DNA from: Dehalococcoidia bacterium
GTDB lineage: Bacteria > Chloroflexota > Dehalococcoidia > Dehalococcoidales > RBG-16-60-22
Direction of reading: 5' to 3'
Length of the DNA: 64,000 nucleotides
NCBI GenBank assembly: GCA_030615035.1
Contig: JAUXAC010000001.1
Location: forward strand, 71,429 to 135,428
Below, piece by piece: positions 20,464 through 29,774 of this stretch. Numbering within the stretch: the first letter of the stretch is position 1; each line of letters starts with the position of its first letter. The notes below the pieces were generated by a model that saw nothing but the letters and a program-made list of their open reading frames with translations, did no database searches and was not told where the DNA came from. The position numbers and the translations under genes are program-made.

Positions 20464-21554
20464 TAAAAAAGTTGAGCTTATTAGCCTTAGTTGTTTGCCT
20501 GTTTCTGGTTTTATTGAGCCCCATCTCGGTTCAGGCCAGTGATGGACCGATAATACTGGGTAAATCGGTTGAGGCAGAGTTTCCTTTAAAGCTTAACTTT
20601 AGCTTCTCAGCTGAGAGTGATGTCAATATCACTGATGTTCGTCTTCACTATACTGTTGACCGGGCAAGTTTCGCCCAGGTAATCAGCGAGGTCTATATTG
20701 AGTTTGTGCCGGCAACTACAGTTGAAGCTGAATGGGCTTGGGATATGCGGAAAACAGGTGGATTGCCTCCCGGGAGTATTGTGGAGTATTGGTGGACAGT
20801 AGAGGATGTTGGAGGTAATAGAGTTGAAACCAAACCAGCCCGGGTGCAGTTTAATGATACTCGTCATTTATGGAACAACTTAACCGAAGGTGAGGTAACC
20901 CTGTATTGGTATGAGGGGAACCAGCCCTTCGCCGATGAGATAATGACGACGGCTCAACAGGTATTGGCTCGACTGGCTGAGGATACCGGTGCTGAACTGA
21001 AGAAGCCGGTGGAGATATATATCTACGCTAGTACTCAGGATTTGCTGGGAGCCATGATTTTCCCTCAGGAATGGACGGGAGGAGTAGCTTTTACCAGACA
21101 TGGTGCTATTGCCATTGGGATACCCCCGGATAATCTTGACTGGGGGAGGCGGGCGTTAGCTCACGAGTTGACCCATCTGGTTATACATCAGATGACCTTT
21201 AATCCCTACAATGACCTGCCTACCTGGCTTGATGAAGGTTTAGCCATGTATGGTGAGGGAACACCGGAGCCAATATATGCTACCGTACTCGCTAAGGCAA
21301 TAGCTGAAGATAGCCTTATCTCGGTGCGCAGTCTATCTAGCCCCTTTTCTGCCCATGCCGAAGAAGCCGTTCTCGGCTATATCCAGAGTTATAGTCTGGT
21401 TGAGTTTCTTATTAGTAATTACGGGCAGAGCCAGATGCTTGAGTTGTTGAATGCCTTCGGTGAAGGCAGTAGCTATGATGGGGCGGTGAACAGGGTTTAT
21501 GGCTTTGATATGGATGGTCTGGATAGTTTGTGGCGCCAGTATATCGCGGAGTGA
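20460..21554 (+). CDS. Secreted gluzincin metallopeptidase (peptidase MA-like)
   Basis: 364 residues. A signal peptide occupies residues 1-26 (LVVCLFLVLLSPISVQA). The zinc site is HELTH at 235-239 with the third ligand probably Glu259 in WLDEGLAMY, the arrangement of peptidase-MA-like proteins. An immunoglobulin-like region (about 30-130) precedes the catalytic domain. It is probably exported and processed by signal peptidase I; no lipobox is present. The ATG overlaps the prfB stop in ATGA. The substrate is unknown. Confidence 0.82.
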   Translation: MIKKLSLLALVVCLFLVLLSPISVQASDGPIILGKSVEAEFPLKLNFSFSAESDVNITDVRLHYTVDRASFAQVISEVYIEFVPATTVEAEWAWDMRKTGGLPPGSIVEYWWTVEDVGGNRVETKPARVQFNDTRHLWNNLTEGEVTLYWYEGNQPFADEIMTTAQQVLARLAEDTGAELKKPVEIYIYASTQDLLGAMIFPQEWTGGVAFTRHGAIAIGIPPDNLDWGRRALAHELTHLVIHQMTFNPYNDLPTWLDEGLAMYGEGTPEPIYATVLAKAIAEDSLISVRSLSSPFSAHAEEAVLGYIQSYSLVEFLISNYGQSQMLELLNAFGEGSSYDGAVNRVYGFDMDGLDSLWRQYIAE

Positions 21555-21578
21555 TGAGCCTCGGTTAAGGTAGTAACG

Positions 21579-22271
21579 ATGGTGAAGAAGTCATTTACAA
21601 TTCATGACTTGCCGATTTCGGAGCGACCCAGAGAAAGACTGCAAAAGTTTGGTGTAGAAGCTCTTTCGGCTCAGGAGATTTTAGCTCTAATTCTGGGGCG
21701 AGGCATTGCCGGTGAATCGGTGATGGTAACCGCCCAGAGGCTGCTGAGCCAGTTCGGTAGCCTTAAAGGCATTGCTGGCGCCGCGGTGGAGGAGCTGGCT
21801 CAGGTGAGAGGGATTGGCATTGCCAAAGCATCTCAGATTAAGGCGGCTTTTGAATTAGCTAACCGCTTGGAGAGTTATTCGGAGAGCGGGGACAGACCAT
21901 TGGTCAAGACCCCTGACGATGTCACTGGTTTGGTCCAAGGTAGGCTAAGGGGCAAAAAGAAGGAATATTTTCTGGCGCTGCTACTGGATACAAGAAATAA
22001 GTTGATAAGAATGGCGGAGATTTCGGTCGGCAGTCTGGATGGCAGCATTGTTCACCCCAGAGAGGTATTCAAGGAGGCAGTATCGGCTAGTGCTGCCTCG
22101 GTTATTTTTGTCCACAATCATCCTTCAGGCGACACCGAAGCTTCAGAAGATGACATAAAGTTAACAAAAAGGCTGGCTGAAGCCGGGGAGATTATGGGTA
22201 TAGATGTCTTGGACCATATCATTATCGGCGGTAAGAAATACCTCAGTTTGAAGCGGGAAGGCTTGTTTTGA
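21579..22271 (+). CDS. radC: RadC-family JAB-domain protein
   Basis: 230 residues. A helix-hairpin-helix-like N-terminus (ALSAQEILALILGRG, LAQVRGIGIAKASQI) precedes a JAB/MPN metalloprotease-like domain with FVHNHPSGDTEASEDD. The name comes from an old E. coli mapping; the family's true activity is unsettled and a role in DNA repair is doubtful. It lies 24 bases after the peptidase gene. Confidence 0.93.
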   Translation: MVKKSFTIHDLPISERPRERLQKFGVEALSAQEILALILGRGIAGESVMVTAQRLLSQFGSLKGIAGAAVEELAQVRGIGIAKASQIKAAFELANRLESYSESGDRPLVKTPDDVTGLVQGRLRGKKKEYFLALLLDTRNKLIRMAEISVGSLDGSIVHPREVFKEAVSASAASVIFVHNHPSGDTEASEDDIKLTKRLAEAGEIMGIDVLDHIIIGGKKYLSLKREGLF

Positions 22272-22288
22272 TTTTGTTATAGAGCTAA

Positions 22289-23875
22289 ATGATGAAAAGA
22301 ACATTATATATACTTCTTTCGGCATTATTTTTATGCAGCCTGCTTGCTGCTGGCTGTCAGCTCGGGCAGGAAGTTCCAACTGCTGAAGGGGAGCTTAATC
22401 TATACGGTATTGACCCGATAACACTTGACCCGGCGGTTTCCGGCGAGATGACCTCCCACGAGTATATAGCGCAGATATTTGGTGGTTTGGTGCGCCTGGA
22501 TGATAATCTGGAACCGGCACCGGATATTGCCGAGAGGTGGCAGGTTGGCGATGACGGCAGGACTTATACCTTCTACCTGCGGAAGGATGTTAGCTTCCAT
22601 GATGGTCGGGAGGTTAGGGCTGAGGACTTTAAGTACTCCCTGGAGCGCGCCTGTGACCCGTCTACCGGCTCTCTGACCGCCGCCACCTACCTTGGTGATA
22701 TTGTCGGGGTAGAGGAGGTGCTGGCGGGTAAGGCTGAGGAAATTCGCGGCGTCAGGGTTATTGATGAGTATACGCTTCAGATAACTATTGATGCCCCCAA
22801 ATCCTATTTCTTGTCCAAGCTGACTTATCCCACTGCTTTTGTTGTTGATAGAGCCAATGCGGAATCGGGTGGGGGGTGGTGGCGGCAACCGAACGGCACC
22901 GGTCCATTCAAGCTCAGGGAATGGCAGAAAGAAAATTTGCTTGTTCTGGAGAGGAACGAGCTTTACTATGGAGAGCCGGCGAAGGTCAATTCAGTTGTCT
23001 TCCAGCTGTGGGGTGGTGTGCCGATGAATATGTATGAGACTGGCGAAATCGGTGTCACCAGTGTCTATCTTCATTACATTGATAAGGTTACCGATAAATC
23101 CGGTCCCTTTTATCAGGAGCTACAGGTAGTGCCTGAGCTAAGCTTCTTCTACGTTGGTTTTAATGCTACCAGACCGCCGTTTGACGATGTTAATCTGCGC
23201 CGTGCCTTCAGTCAGGCTATTGATAAGGACAAATTGGTTTCCCTGGCGTATAAGGATACGGTGCGGCGGGCGGATGGTATCTTGCCACCGGGTATGCCCG
23301 GTTTCAATGAAGATTTGTCCGGGCTGAATTTTGATGTAGATGGGGCAAAGGAACTGATTGCTGACTCCAGGTATGGCAGTGTGTCTGAGTTGCCACCAAT
23401 TACTATCACAACTTCGGGCTGGGGAGGACTGATATCCCCGGCGCTGGAAGCTGTTATCCATGAGTGGCGGCGGAACCTGGGGGTGGAGGTAAAGGTTAGG
23501 CAGTTGGAGCCGCAGAGGTTTTTATATCACCTCAAGCAGGAAAAGGATGAGATGTATTTTATCGGCTGGATAGCTGATTATCCCCATCCGCAGGATTTCC
23601 TGGATATTTTGTTTCATACCGGGGTTGACAATAACTACGGCGAGTATAGTGACCCTGAGGTAGATGCTCTGCTGGAAGAAGCCGGTGTGGAGCTGGATTT
23701 TGACCTGAGCCTGGCATTATATCAGCAGGCGGAGCAAAAGCTGGTTGACGGTGCTGCCTGTGTGCCTTTATGGTTCGGGCAGAATCATATTCTGGTTAAG
23801 CCTTACATTGAGGGGTATGACCTGAATCCGATGGGTTTTGCCATGCTGAATAAGGTCTCTATCAGGCCTGATTGA
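22289..23875 (+). CDS. Oligopeptide ABC transporter substrate-binding lipoprotein (family 5)
   Basis: 528 residues. A signal peptide ends in the lipobox LAAGC with Cys23 as lipidation site. The mature part is a DppA/OppA-type binding protein: DPAVSGEMTSHEYIAQ, YTFYLRKDVSFHDGREV, and the late-domain NLRRAFSQAIDKDKLV. It would tether outside the membrane and deliver a peptide or similar solute to a permease. No permease or ATPase is next to it, so it works with a transporter encoded elsewhere or acts alone. A repeat copy and tRNA-Ser follow. Confidence 0.9.
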   Translation: MMKRTLYILLSALFLCSLLAAGCQLGQEVPTAEGELNLYGIDPITLDPAVSGEMTSHEYIAQIFGGLVRLDDNLEPAPDIAERWQVGDDGRTYTFYLRKDVSFHDGREVRAEDFKYSLERACDPSTGSLTAATYLGDIVGVEEVLAGKAEEIRGVRVIDEYTLQITIDAPKSYFLSKLTYPTAFVVDRANAESGGGWWRQPNGTGPFKLREWQKENLLVLERNELYYGEPAKVNSVVFQLWGGVPMNMYETGEIGVTSVYLHYIDKVTDKSGPFYQELQVVPELSFFYVGFNATRPPFDDVNLRRAFSQAIDKDKLVSLAYKDTVRRADGILPPGMPGFNEDLSGLNFDVDGAKELIADSRYGSVSELPPITITTSGWGGLISPALEAVIHEWRRNLGVEVKVRQLEPQRFLYHLKQEKDEMYFIGWIADYPHPQDFLDILFHTGVDNNYGEYSDPEVDALLEEAGVELDFDLSLALYQQAEQKLVDGAACVPLWFGQNHILVKPYIEGYDLNPMGFAMLNKVSIRPD

Positions 23876-23915
23876 GACTGTTTATTGAACCCCTTAATAT
23901 TTATTTGGTGACCCA

Positions 23916-24080
23916 CCCCTCGAAGAGTCTTCGACCTTTATCCCCCTCCCTTTGACTCTCCTTACTTCGGGTTAACGATGGATTGGTATTTAAGAGGGGC
24001 ACTAGCCTCTCTTTCTAAAATCTTCCCCTTCCCCTCATCAAGGGGAAGGGGACACAGGGGATAGGGTTACCTAATAATAA
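23916..24080 (+). repeat. Dispersed hairpin repeat, copy 3 (degenerate)
   Basis: The left end GGTGACCCACCCCTC and the right end GGGGATAGGGTTACC form imperfect terminal inverted repeats. Inside are a decayed first hairpin (AAGAGGGGC...GCCTCTCTTT) and the second stem CTTCCCCTTCCCCT / AGGGGAAGGGG. Confidence 0.75.
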
Positions 24081-24081
24081 A

Positions 24082-24171
24082 TGGCGGAGGGGGTGGGATT
24101 CGAACCCACGGTCCCCATACGGAGACAGCGGTTTTCAAGACCGCCTCCTTAGGCCTCTCGGACACCCCTCC
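24082..24171 (-). tRNA. tRNA-Ser(UGA)
   Basis: A 90-nt class II tRNA. Acceptor stem GGAGGGG pairs with CCCCTCC, the discriminator is G and the CCA is encoded. The anticodon loop is CTTGAAA with anticodon TGA. A long variable arm follows, and the T-loop reads GGTTCGAATCC. UGA anticodons decode UCA and wobble on other UCN codons. It lies near serS, whose product would charge it, although the genes are separate units. Confidence 0.97.
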
Positions 24172-24291
24172 CGTAGCCAATTTGCATGTTAGAGGGGATG
24201 ACACGCTGATTCTGTTGATCCAGCTTGATCCAGCTTTGGAGTATTATGTATCAGGGGCAGGCTTCGATATTCTGAAACCTGCACCCTCTGG

Positions 24292-24501
24292 TTAGGCTTC
24301 TTCTGTTATCACCTTTACATTTATTGCTCGGGGTCCTTTAAACCCTTTCTCCAAGTCAAACTCTACACTGTTGCCCTCTTCCAGGTTGTCAAAATTTACA
24401 TCCTGCAAAGCGGAGCGGTGGAAGAAGACTTCTGTTTCATCTTCTCCAGTGATAAACCCGAATCCTCTTTCCTGGATAATCCTCTTTATCTTCCCTTTCA
24501 A
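24292..24501 (-). CDS. Cold-shock-domain protein
   Basis: 69 residues, an OB-fold cold-shock domain with the RNA-binding motifs ERGFGFITGEDETEVFFH. The start is TTG at 24501, preceded by AAAGGAGGT with seven bases between. It probably acts as an RNA chaperone; whether cold induces it cannot be told. Its leader is about 100 nt. Downstream, GCAGGTTTC and GAAGCCTGC can pair into a hairpin near 24257-24283 but without a U-run. Confidence 0.92.
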   Translation of the reverse strand: MKGKIKRIIQERGFGFITGEDETEVFFHRSALQDVNFDNLEEGNSVEFDLEKGFKGPRAINVKVITEEA

Positions 24502-24608
24502 GTTTTTACCTCCTTTAGTTAGCCCTTCTTTACTCTATAGAGCACGGCCTTAAATTCAGGATACCTCTTTATCCGCTATAATTTCACCTCCTATATGCGC
24601 CTTGTTAT

Positions 24609-24637
24609 AGAATAAGAGAATGAGATGGGATTGTCAA
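24609..24637 (-). promoter_or_regulatory. Sigma-70 promoter of the cold-shock gene
   Basis: On the minus strand, TTGACA at 24637-24632, a 17-base spacer and TATTCT at 24614-24609. The start near 24602 gives a 100-nt leader that contains a second Shine-Dalgarno-like AGGAGGTGAAATT with no ATG after it. Confidence 0.65.
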
Positions 24638-24695
24638 AATATTTTTGTTTTGTATACATTGGCGATAATTTAATAGCCTCCGAAATAGTTCTGGC

Positions 24696-25943
24696 TCATT
24701 TTATTACCTTCTCCCCCACAAACGGCTGGAGAACCTCGGGGACTAGGATGCTGCCGTCTGCCTGCTGGTAGTTCTCCATTATGCCAATCATCACTCGGGG
24801 CAGGGCTAGCCCGGAACCGTTCAGGGTATGGACAAATTGGGGTTTGGCGTCAGGGGCGGGGCGGTAGCGCATGTTGGCTCTTCTGGCCTGGAAATCGGTG
24901 CAGTTGGAGCAGGAGCTTACTTCCAGCCACTCTTCACAGCCGGGAGCCCACACCTCAATGTCATAGGACTTGGTGGAAGCAAAGCCCAGCTCGGAAGTGT
25001 TGAGCATTGAAACGCGATAGGGTAGTCCCAGCCTCTGGCAGACCTCCTCGGCGTCGTTTACCATCTTTTCCAGCTCCTCATTGGAGGTTTCCGGCTCGGT
25101 GAATTTATAAAGCTCAACCTTATCAAACTGGTGCCCTCGCTTGATGCCGCGGGTGTCCTTCCCCGCTGACATCTTTTCCCGGCGGAAGCAGGCGGTGTAG
25201 GCAACATAGTGAAATGGCAGGCTTCCCGGCGGTATGATTTCATCACGGTGGAGGTTGGTAATTGGCACCTCAGCCGTAGGCACGAACCAGAAGTCATCTT
25301 CCTCATCGTGGTACAAGTTGTCGGCAAATTTGGGCAGGTTGCCCGAAGCTACCATACATTCCCGCTTGACCATAAATGGCGGATATACCTCCTGATAACC
25401 GTGCTCGGTGGTATGGAGGTCGAGCATAAAGGAGATGAGGGCTCTTTGCAGTCGGGCGCCCAGTCCCTTGAGCACATAGAAGCGGGTGCCCGATAGCTTT
25501 ACCCCTCTTTCGAAGTCAATGATGCCCAGTGATTCACCAAGTTTCCAGTGGGGGGCTGGCGTAAAGCCAAAGTCTTTGGGTTCTCCCCAGGTGCGCACCA
25601 ACACGTTGTCCTCTTCACCGCTGCCCACGGGGACGGCAGGGTGGAGCACATTAGGCACTTGCAGTAGTAGCTCCCCTAGCTGGTTATCCAGTTGCCTGAC
25701 CTCTTCTTCTAGCTCTCTTATCATGACGCGCAGGTTGCGTGCTTCTTCGGTAGTCTCCTTGTCCACTTTCCTTTCTCGGGCAGTCTCTTTACGGGTATGC
25801 CTCAAGCTTTCCAGCTCAAGTATCTTCTGCCGGCGCTCCGAATCAAGCTGTAGAATCTCGTCCAGCGGGGCACTATCCTGTCGATTCTTCAGCACTTGTC
25901 GCACTGTGTCGGTATTGTCGCGGATAAATTTCAGGTCGAGCAT
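24696..25943 (-). CDS. serS: Seryl-tRNA synthetase
   Basis: 415 residues. The N-terminal 110 residues form the antiparallel coiled coil that grips the long arm of tRNA-Ser. The class II core has FRREKMSAGKDTRGIKRGHQ (motif 2) and GSGLALPRVMIGIMENYQ (motif 3). Length is typical. AGAGGAG lies eight bases before the ATG. It follows lysS by 12 bases, probably on the same transcript. Confidence 0.97.
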   Translation of the reverse strand: MLDLKFIRDNTDTVRQVLKNRQDSAPLDEILQLDSERRQKILELESLRHTRKETARERKVDKETTEEARNLRVMIRELEEEVRQLDNQLGELLLQVPNVLHPAVPVGSGEEDNVLVRTWGEPKDFGFTPAPHWKLGESLGIIDFERGVKLSGTRFYVLKGLGARLQRALISFMLDLHTTEHGYQEVYPPFMVKRECMVASGNLPKFADNLYHDEEDDFWFVPTAEVPITNLHRDEIIPPGSLPFHYVAYTACFRREKMSAGKDTRGIKRGHQFDKVELYKFTEPETSNEELEKMVNDAEEVCQRLGLPYRVSMLNTSELGFASTKSYDIEVWAPGCEEWLEVSSCSNCTDFQARRANMRYRPAPDAKPQFVHTLNGSGLALPRVMIGIMENYQQADGSILVPEVLQPFVGEKVIK

Positions 25944-25955
25944 TAGCTTCTCCTC

Positions 25956-27437
25956 TTACGGCTTCTCTCTGAGCTGGGGGAATAAGATTACCTCGCGGAT
26001 TGACTGCTGATTGGTTAGCAGCATCACAAGCCGGTCAATACCGACGCCCAGCCCACCGGCAGGGGGCATGCCATACTCCAGTGCCAGCAGAAAGTCTTCA
26101 TCAATCGTCTCGGTTACCTCACCTTTCAGTCGGCGCCCCTTTTGCTGTTGCCGGAAACGCCGCCTTTGTTCCTCGGGGTCGTTGAGTTCGGTGAAAGCGT
26201 TGGCAATCTCCATCCCGCCGGCAAAGGCTTCAAAGCGCTCTACCATGCGGTCGTCGTCAGGTTTCGTCTTGGCCAGGGGCGACATCTCTACCGGATAATC
26301 CAGAACAAAGGTAGGCTGCATAATGTTTGGCTCAACGAAGGTGGAAATTAGCTCATCTATAAGCCTGCCCCGGTCTTTCTGTGGGTCGACTTCCATTTTT
26401 AACTTTAGCATCTCGGCTCTAAGCGAGTCGGCGTCACGATATTTGGTGAAGTCAATGCCACTGTATTTTATGATTGCTTCGCGAAGGCTGAGGCGTGCCC
26501 ACGGTGGCTTGAGGTTGAGGGTGTTGCCGTTAAATTCAATCTGGTCGGCGCCCAGTACCTGACGACTGACTTCAGCTACCATTTCCTCCAGCATCTTCAT
26601 CACGTCATTATAGTCAGCATAAGCTTCATAGCTTTCCAGCATGGTGAACTCGGGGTTGTGCTTGGTGGAGATGCCTTCATTGCGGAAAATGCGACCCAGC
26701 TCGTAAACCTTGTCCAGACCACCGATAATCAATCGCTTGAGATGGAGTTCAAGGGCGATGCGCAGGTAGAAATCCTGGTCAAGAGTATGGTGGTGGGTGG
26801 TGAAGGGGCGAGCCAGGGCACCTCCGGCGGATGGTTGCAGCACCGGTGTTTCCACTTCTATAAAACCACGCTGGTTGAGGAATTGTCGTATCGCGGCAAT
26901 AACTTGGCTGCGCACCTTGAAGGTCTCTTTGGCTTCAGGGTTACTGATTAGGTCTAGGTAGCGTTGTCGGAATCGCTTATCTACATCGCTGAGCCCGTGC
27001 CACTTTTCCGGCAGGGGCTGGAGCGACTTAGCCAGCAGGGTGAACTCTCCTACCCAAACGGTAGGTTCACCACTCTTTGTCCTTAATAAGCTGCCTTCGG
27101 CTCCGATGATATCACCGATATCTAAATTCTTAAATAATTGAATTTGCTCCTCATTAAACTGGTCTATATCCTGGAATAACAGCTGAATCTTTCCTGAGCC
27201 GTCACGAATGTCAGTGAAGGCACTCTTGCCCATTCGCCTTATTGCCATAACCCTTCCGGCAACACTGACTTCCTCCTCCTTGGTCAAGCCTGCCTCGTTC
27301 CGCTTGAGCAGTGCTACCGCCTCCTGTGTGGTGTGGCTGCGGTGATAGCTACGAGGATAAGGGTTAATGCCGCGGGCACGAAGTTGTTCTAGCTTTTGCT
27401 GCCGTTGTCGCGTTATTCGGTCTAATCTGCTTGCCAT
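25956..27437 (-). CDS. lysS: Lysyl-tRNA synthetase (class II)
   Basis: 493 residues. The N-terminal OB fold binds the anticodon (VSVAGRVMAIRRMGKSAF). The class II core has GRIFRNEGISTKHNPEFT (motif 2) and GLGVGIDRLVMLL (motif 3). I start at ATG 27437 (MASRLDRI), where AGGACAGAG lies upstream; the frame is open 18 codons further but those residues are unlike the family. Confidence 0.96.
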   Translation of the reverse strand: MASRLDRITRQRQQKLEQLRARGINPYPRSYHRSHTTQEAVALLKRNEAGLTKEEEVSVAGRVMAIRRMGKSAFTDIRDGSGKIQLLFQDIDQFNEEQIQLFKNLDIGDIIGAEGSLLRTKSGEPTVWVGEFTLLAKSLQPLPEKWHGLSDVDKRFRQRYLDLISNPEAKETFKVRSQVIAAIRQFLNQRGFIEVETPVLQPSAGGALARPFTTHHHTLDQDFYLRIALELHLKRLIIGGLDKVYELGRIFRNEGISTKHNPEFTMLESYEAYADYNDVMKMLEEMVAEVSRQVLGADQIEFNGNTLNLKPPWARLSLREAIIKYSGIDFTKYRDADSLRAEMLKLKMEVDPQKDRGRLIDELISTFVEPNIMQPTFVLDYPVEMSPLAKTKPDDDRMVERFEAFAGGMEIANAFTELNDPEEQRRRFRQQQKGRRLKGEVTETIDEDFLLALEYGMPPAGGLGVGIDRLVMLLTNQQSIREVILFPQLREKP

Positions 27438-27513
27438 CTCTGTCCTAATAATATAGCAAAAAGACTGGGAGTTCCAGACCCTCAGTCGCATATTATTGTA
27501 TGTTATTTCTGAC

Positions 27514-28308
27514 TTACAGTAAAGCGCTTCGGTTAGGTATTAGTTGCTTAGTTTGTTCCCTTAAGGTATCCAGCCAGGCAACTGACTTTACCTCCCGTTC
27601 CAGGAGATATTTGAGGTAGCCACCCATTACCTCTTCTAACTCACGAGATAATTCTGCATCTATTTTTAGCCGGCTGGCAGTATTATAATCACTGCTCTGC
27701 ATTAGCCGCAGCACTTTTTGTGCATTAACCGAGAGGGGATAGGTTAAAGGCTGGCTCGGACTGCAATTCGGGCACAGCATTCCGCCAGCACCCGGGCAGA
27801 ACGAGTTGGTAGCTGGCTCTAGTGCTATGTGACAGGAGACGCACTGCTGAAGTTGGGGTCGGTAGCCGACTTCATTGAGGAGGTGCAACTCAAAGTAGCG
27901 TAAAGTCAGTTCTTTATCATTCGCCTGGCATAAATACTCCATTGACTCCAGCAATAACTGGAACAGGGGGTGGTTCTCAATATGGTCGGCGGTAAACTGG
28001 GTGACTAGCTCGGTGATATAGAGGGCGCACGAACTAAGCCACAGGTCACTCTTCAGCGGCAGGAAGCTATTTATGGTTTGGCTGCCGGTTATTGTATCCA
28101 GGTTTCGCCCTCTGGCCAGTGAAACCAGACTGTAGGTGAGCAGTTCCAGGTGTCCGGCGAGTTTGCTTCTGGGACGTCTGACTCCCCTGGCTACCGCCTG
28201 AATCTTACCCAGGCGTGGGGTGTAGAGGGTAAGGATTCTATCCGCCTCACCCAGCTTGGTCTTCTTAATGATTATGGCTTCAGTTTGGTAATTCCGCGGC
28301 TTGGACAT
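27514..28308 (-). CDS. recO: DNA repair protein RecO
   Basis: 264 residues. The N-terminal OB fold (YQTEAIIIKKTKLGEADRIL) and the C-terminal helical domain flank a zinc cluster CVSCH...CPGAGGMLCPNC. RecO loads RecA onto SSB-coated DNA with RecR, which is encoded two genes upstream on the same strand. The pairing supports a repair operon, although lysS and serS follow. Confidence 0.94.
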   Translation of the reverse strand: MSKPRNYQTEAIIIKKTKLGEADRILTLYTPRLGKIQAVARGVRRPRSKLAGHLELLTYSLVSLARGRNLDTITGSQTINSFLPLKSDLWLSSCALYITELVTQFTADHIENHPLFQLLLESMEYLCQANDKELTLRYFELHLLNEVGYRPQLQQCVSCHIALEPATNSFCPGAGGMLCPNCSPSQPLTYPLSVNAQKVLRLMQSSDYNTASRLKIDAELSRELEEVMGGYLKYLLEREVKSVAWLDTLREQTKQLIPNRSALL

Positions 28309-28337
28309 TTCTCCCCACTATTATTAAATTGCACAAA

Positions 28338-28823
28338 TCATTCGGTAAACCTCCCGTCATCTTTTGACGTCGAAAGTTTATGCACCCTTTTCTCAAGCCA
28401 GCCTATTTTCACTACTTCTCTCATATCAAATTCCGGCACATAAGGTTTGATATCCAGAAGGGGAGTTCCATCTACAATGTCTATATCTTGAATATGGAGT
28501 ATTCGCCCTTCAATCTTAATCAGACGCACTACGGAGACGCCGATTGGGTTTGGCCTGCTTGGCCCTCGCATGGCAAAGATTCCGCGCACTTCGTTATCCA
28601 TATATGGCTTTGCTTCCAGGGACGCCCCTCGGGACAAATGAAAGTGGTATATCAGAATAATGTGAGAAAAACCGCCAACATCCTTTAAGCCTTTAGCATA
28701 TTCAGGGAATATCTCAACTGTCCCGCCGATACCCCTGCCACTGGCTGGTTGTATGGGCGTCCCTTTGGGTTCTTTGAATGGGGAATGAATGACTCCGATT
28801 GGCTTATACTTTATCTCGTCCAT
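28338..28823 (-). CDS. trmO: TrmO/YaeB-type tRNA (adenine-N6)-methyltransferase
   Basis: 161 residues of the UPF0066 fold: YKPIGVIHSPF at the N-terminus, then GPSRPNPIGVSVVRL and the late DIKPYVPEFD. TrmO methylates the N6 of t6A37 in tRNA-Thr(GGU) with SAM. It sits between recR and recO with 12 and 29 base gaps. Confidence 0.88.
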   Translation of the reverse strand: MDEIKYKPIGVIHSPFKEPKGTPIQPASGRGIGGTVEIFPEYAKGLKDVGGFSHIILIYHFHLSRGASLEAKPYMDNEVRGIFAMRGPSRPNPIGVSVVRLIKIEGRILHIQDIDIVDGTPLLDIKPYVPEFDMREVVKIGWLEKRVHKLSTSKDDGRFTE

Positions 28824-28835
28824 AAAATCTCGCCG

Positions 28836-29447
28836 TTAAAACTCCTGCCTGCCCTCAATGGCTTGGGTCAGGGTAACATCATCAGCGTATTCCAATTCGG
28901 TGCCGAAGGGTAGTCCCCGGGCAAGGCGGGTAACCCGTATCCCCAGGGGTGAAATCAGGCGGCTAAGATACATGGCGGTTTGTTCCCCTTCAAGATTGGG
29001 GTTGGTGGCCAAGATGGCCTCGTTTACTGAGCTGTCCTGCAGCCGACTTAGCAGTTCCTTGATTCTTATATCATCGGCGCCTATTCCCTCGGTAGGTGAG
29101 ATGGCGCCGTGGAGTACGTGGTACAGTCCCTTATAGATCCCGGTATGTTCCAGAGCCAGAATGTCCTGGGGCTGTTCCACAATGCAAATCTTACTACGGT
29201 CGCGCTCGTCACTGCGGCAGGTGGGGCAGGGGTCAGACTCGGTAACATTAAAGCAGGTGGAGCATAAGACAACTTTCTGTTTTAGCGAGAGGATAGCTTC
29301 GGCGAGGAGTTTGGTCTGTTCATCAGGGGCACGCAGGAGATGGTAGGCAAGTCGCTGGGCACTTTTTGGTCCGATGCCAGGTAGCTTGTTGAACTCCTGG
29401 ATGAGCTTATTGATGGCTTCGGCGGCGGGAATGAGATTCTGGTCCAA
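28836..29447 (-). CDS. recR: Recombination protein RecR
   Basis: 203 residues. The HhH motif is in [17 protein letters not shown], the four-Cys zinc finger in [16 protein letters not shown], and the TOPRIM domain begins [16 protein letters not shown]. The order dnaX-ebfC-recR is conserved in many bacteria and is seen here. Confidence 0.97.
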   Translation of the reverse strand: MDQNLIPAAEAINKLIQEFNKLPGIGPKSAQRLAYHLLRAPDEQTKLLAEAILSLKQKVVLCSTCFNVTESDPCPTCRSDERDRSKICIVEQPQDILALEHTGIYKGLYHVLHGAISPTEGIGADDIRIKELLSRLQDSSVNEAILATNPNLEGEQTAMYLSRLISPLGIRVTRLARGLPFGTELEYADDVTLTQAIEGRQEF

Positions 29448-29468
29448 TCTTGATTCTCCTTGACTATA

Positions 29469-29774
29469 TCAGGTCAACCCTGGGATTTTGAGACCCCCGG
29501 TCAGTCCGCCAAGGTGCTCGGCGGCAATTTCCTGGGATTTGGCGATGGCTTCACTTACCGCTGTCAATACCAGGTCTTCCAGAAGCTCGACATCATCAGA
29601 ATTTATCACTTCTGGTGATATTTTTACTGACTGTATTTTTTGTTGACCGTTCATAGTAACCTTAACGGCGCCTCCGCCTGAGCTGGCTTCAACAGTGATA
29701 TTGCTTAACTCCTCCTGGGCTTGAGCCAGCTTTGATTGAAGTTTCTGGGCTTGCTGCATGATAAACTTGTTCAT
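29469..29774 (-). CDS. ebfC: YbaB/EbfC nucleoid-associated protein
   Basis: 101 residues, a long N-terminal helix (MQQAQKLQSKLAQAQEEL), then the DNA-binding strand set with VKVTMNGQQKIQSVKI and a C-terminal helix. It forms dimers that bind DNA. The start overlaps the dnaX stop by 4 bases, the usual dnaX-ebfC linkage. Confidence 0.94.
   Translation of the reverse strand: MNKFIMQQAQKLQSKLAQAQEELSNITVEASSGGGAVKVTMNGQQKIQSVKISPEVINSDDVELLEDLVLTAVSEAIAKSQEIAAEHLGGLTGGLKIPGLT

Noticed and set aside
24196..24240. Tandem GATCCAGCTT as an attachment site beside tRNA-Ser
   Set aside because: Only two short copies are present, there is no integrase, and the tRNA 3' end is not duplicated.
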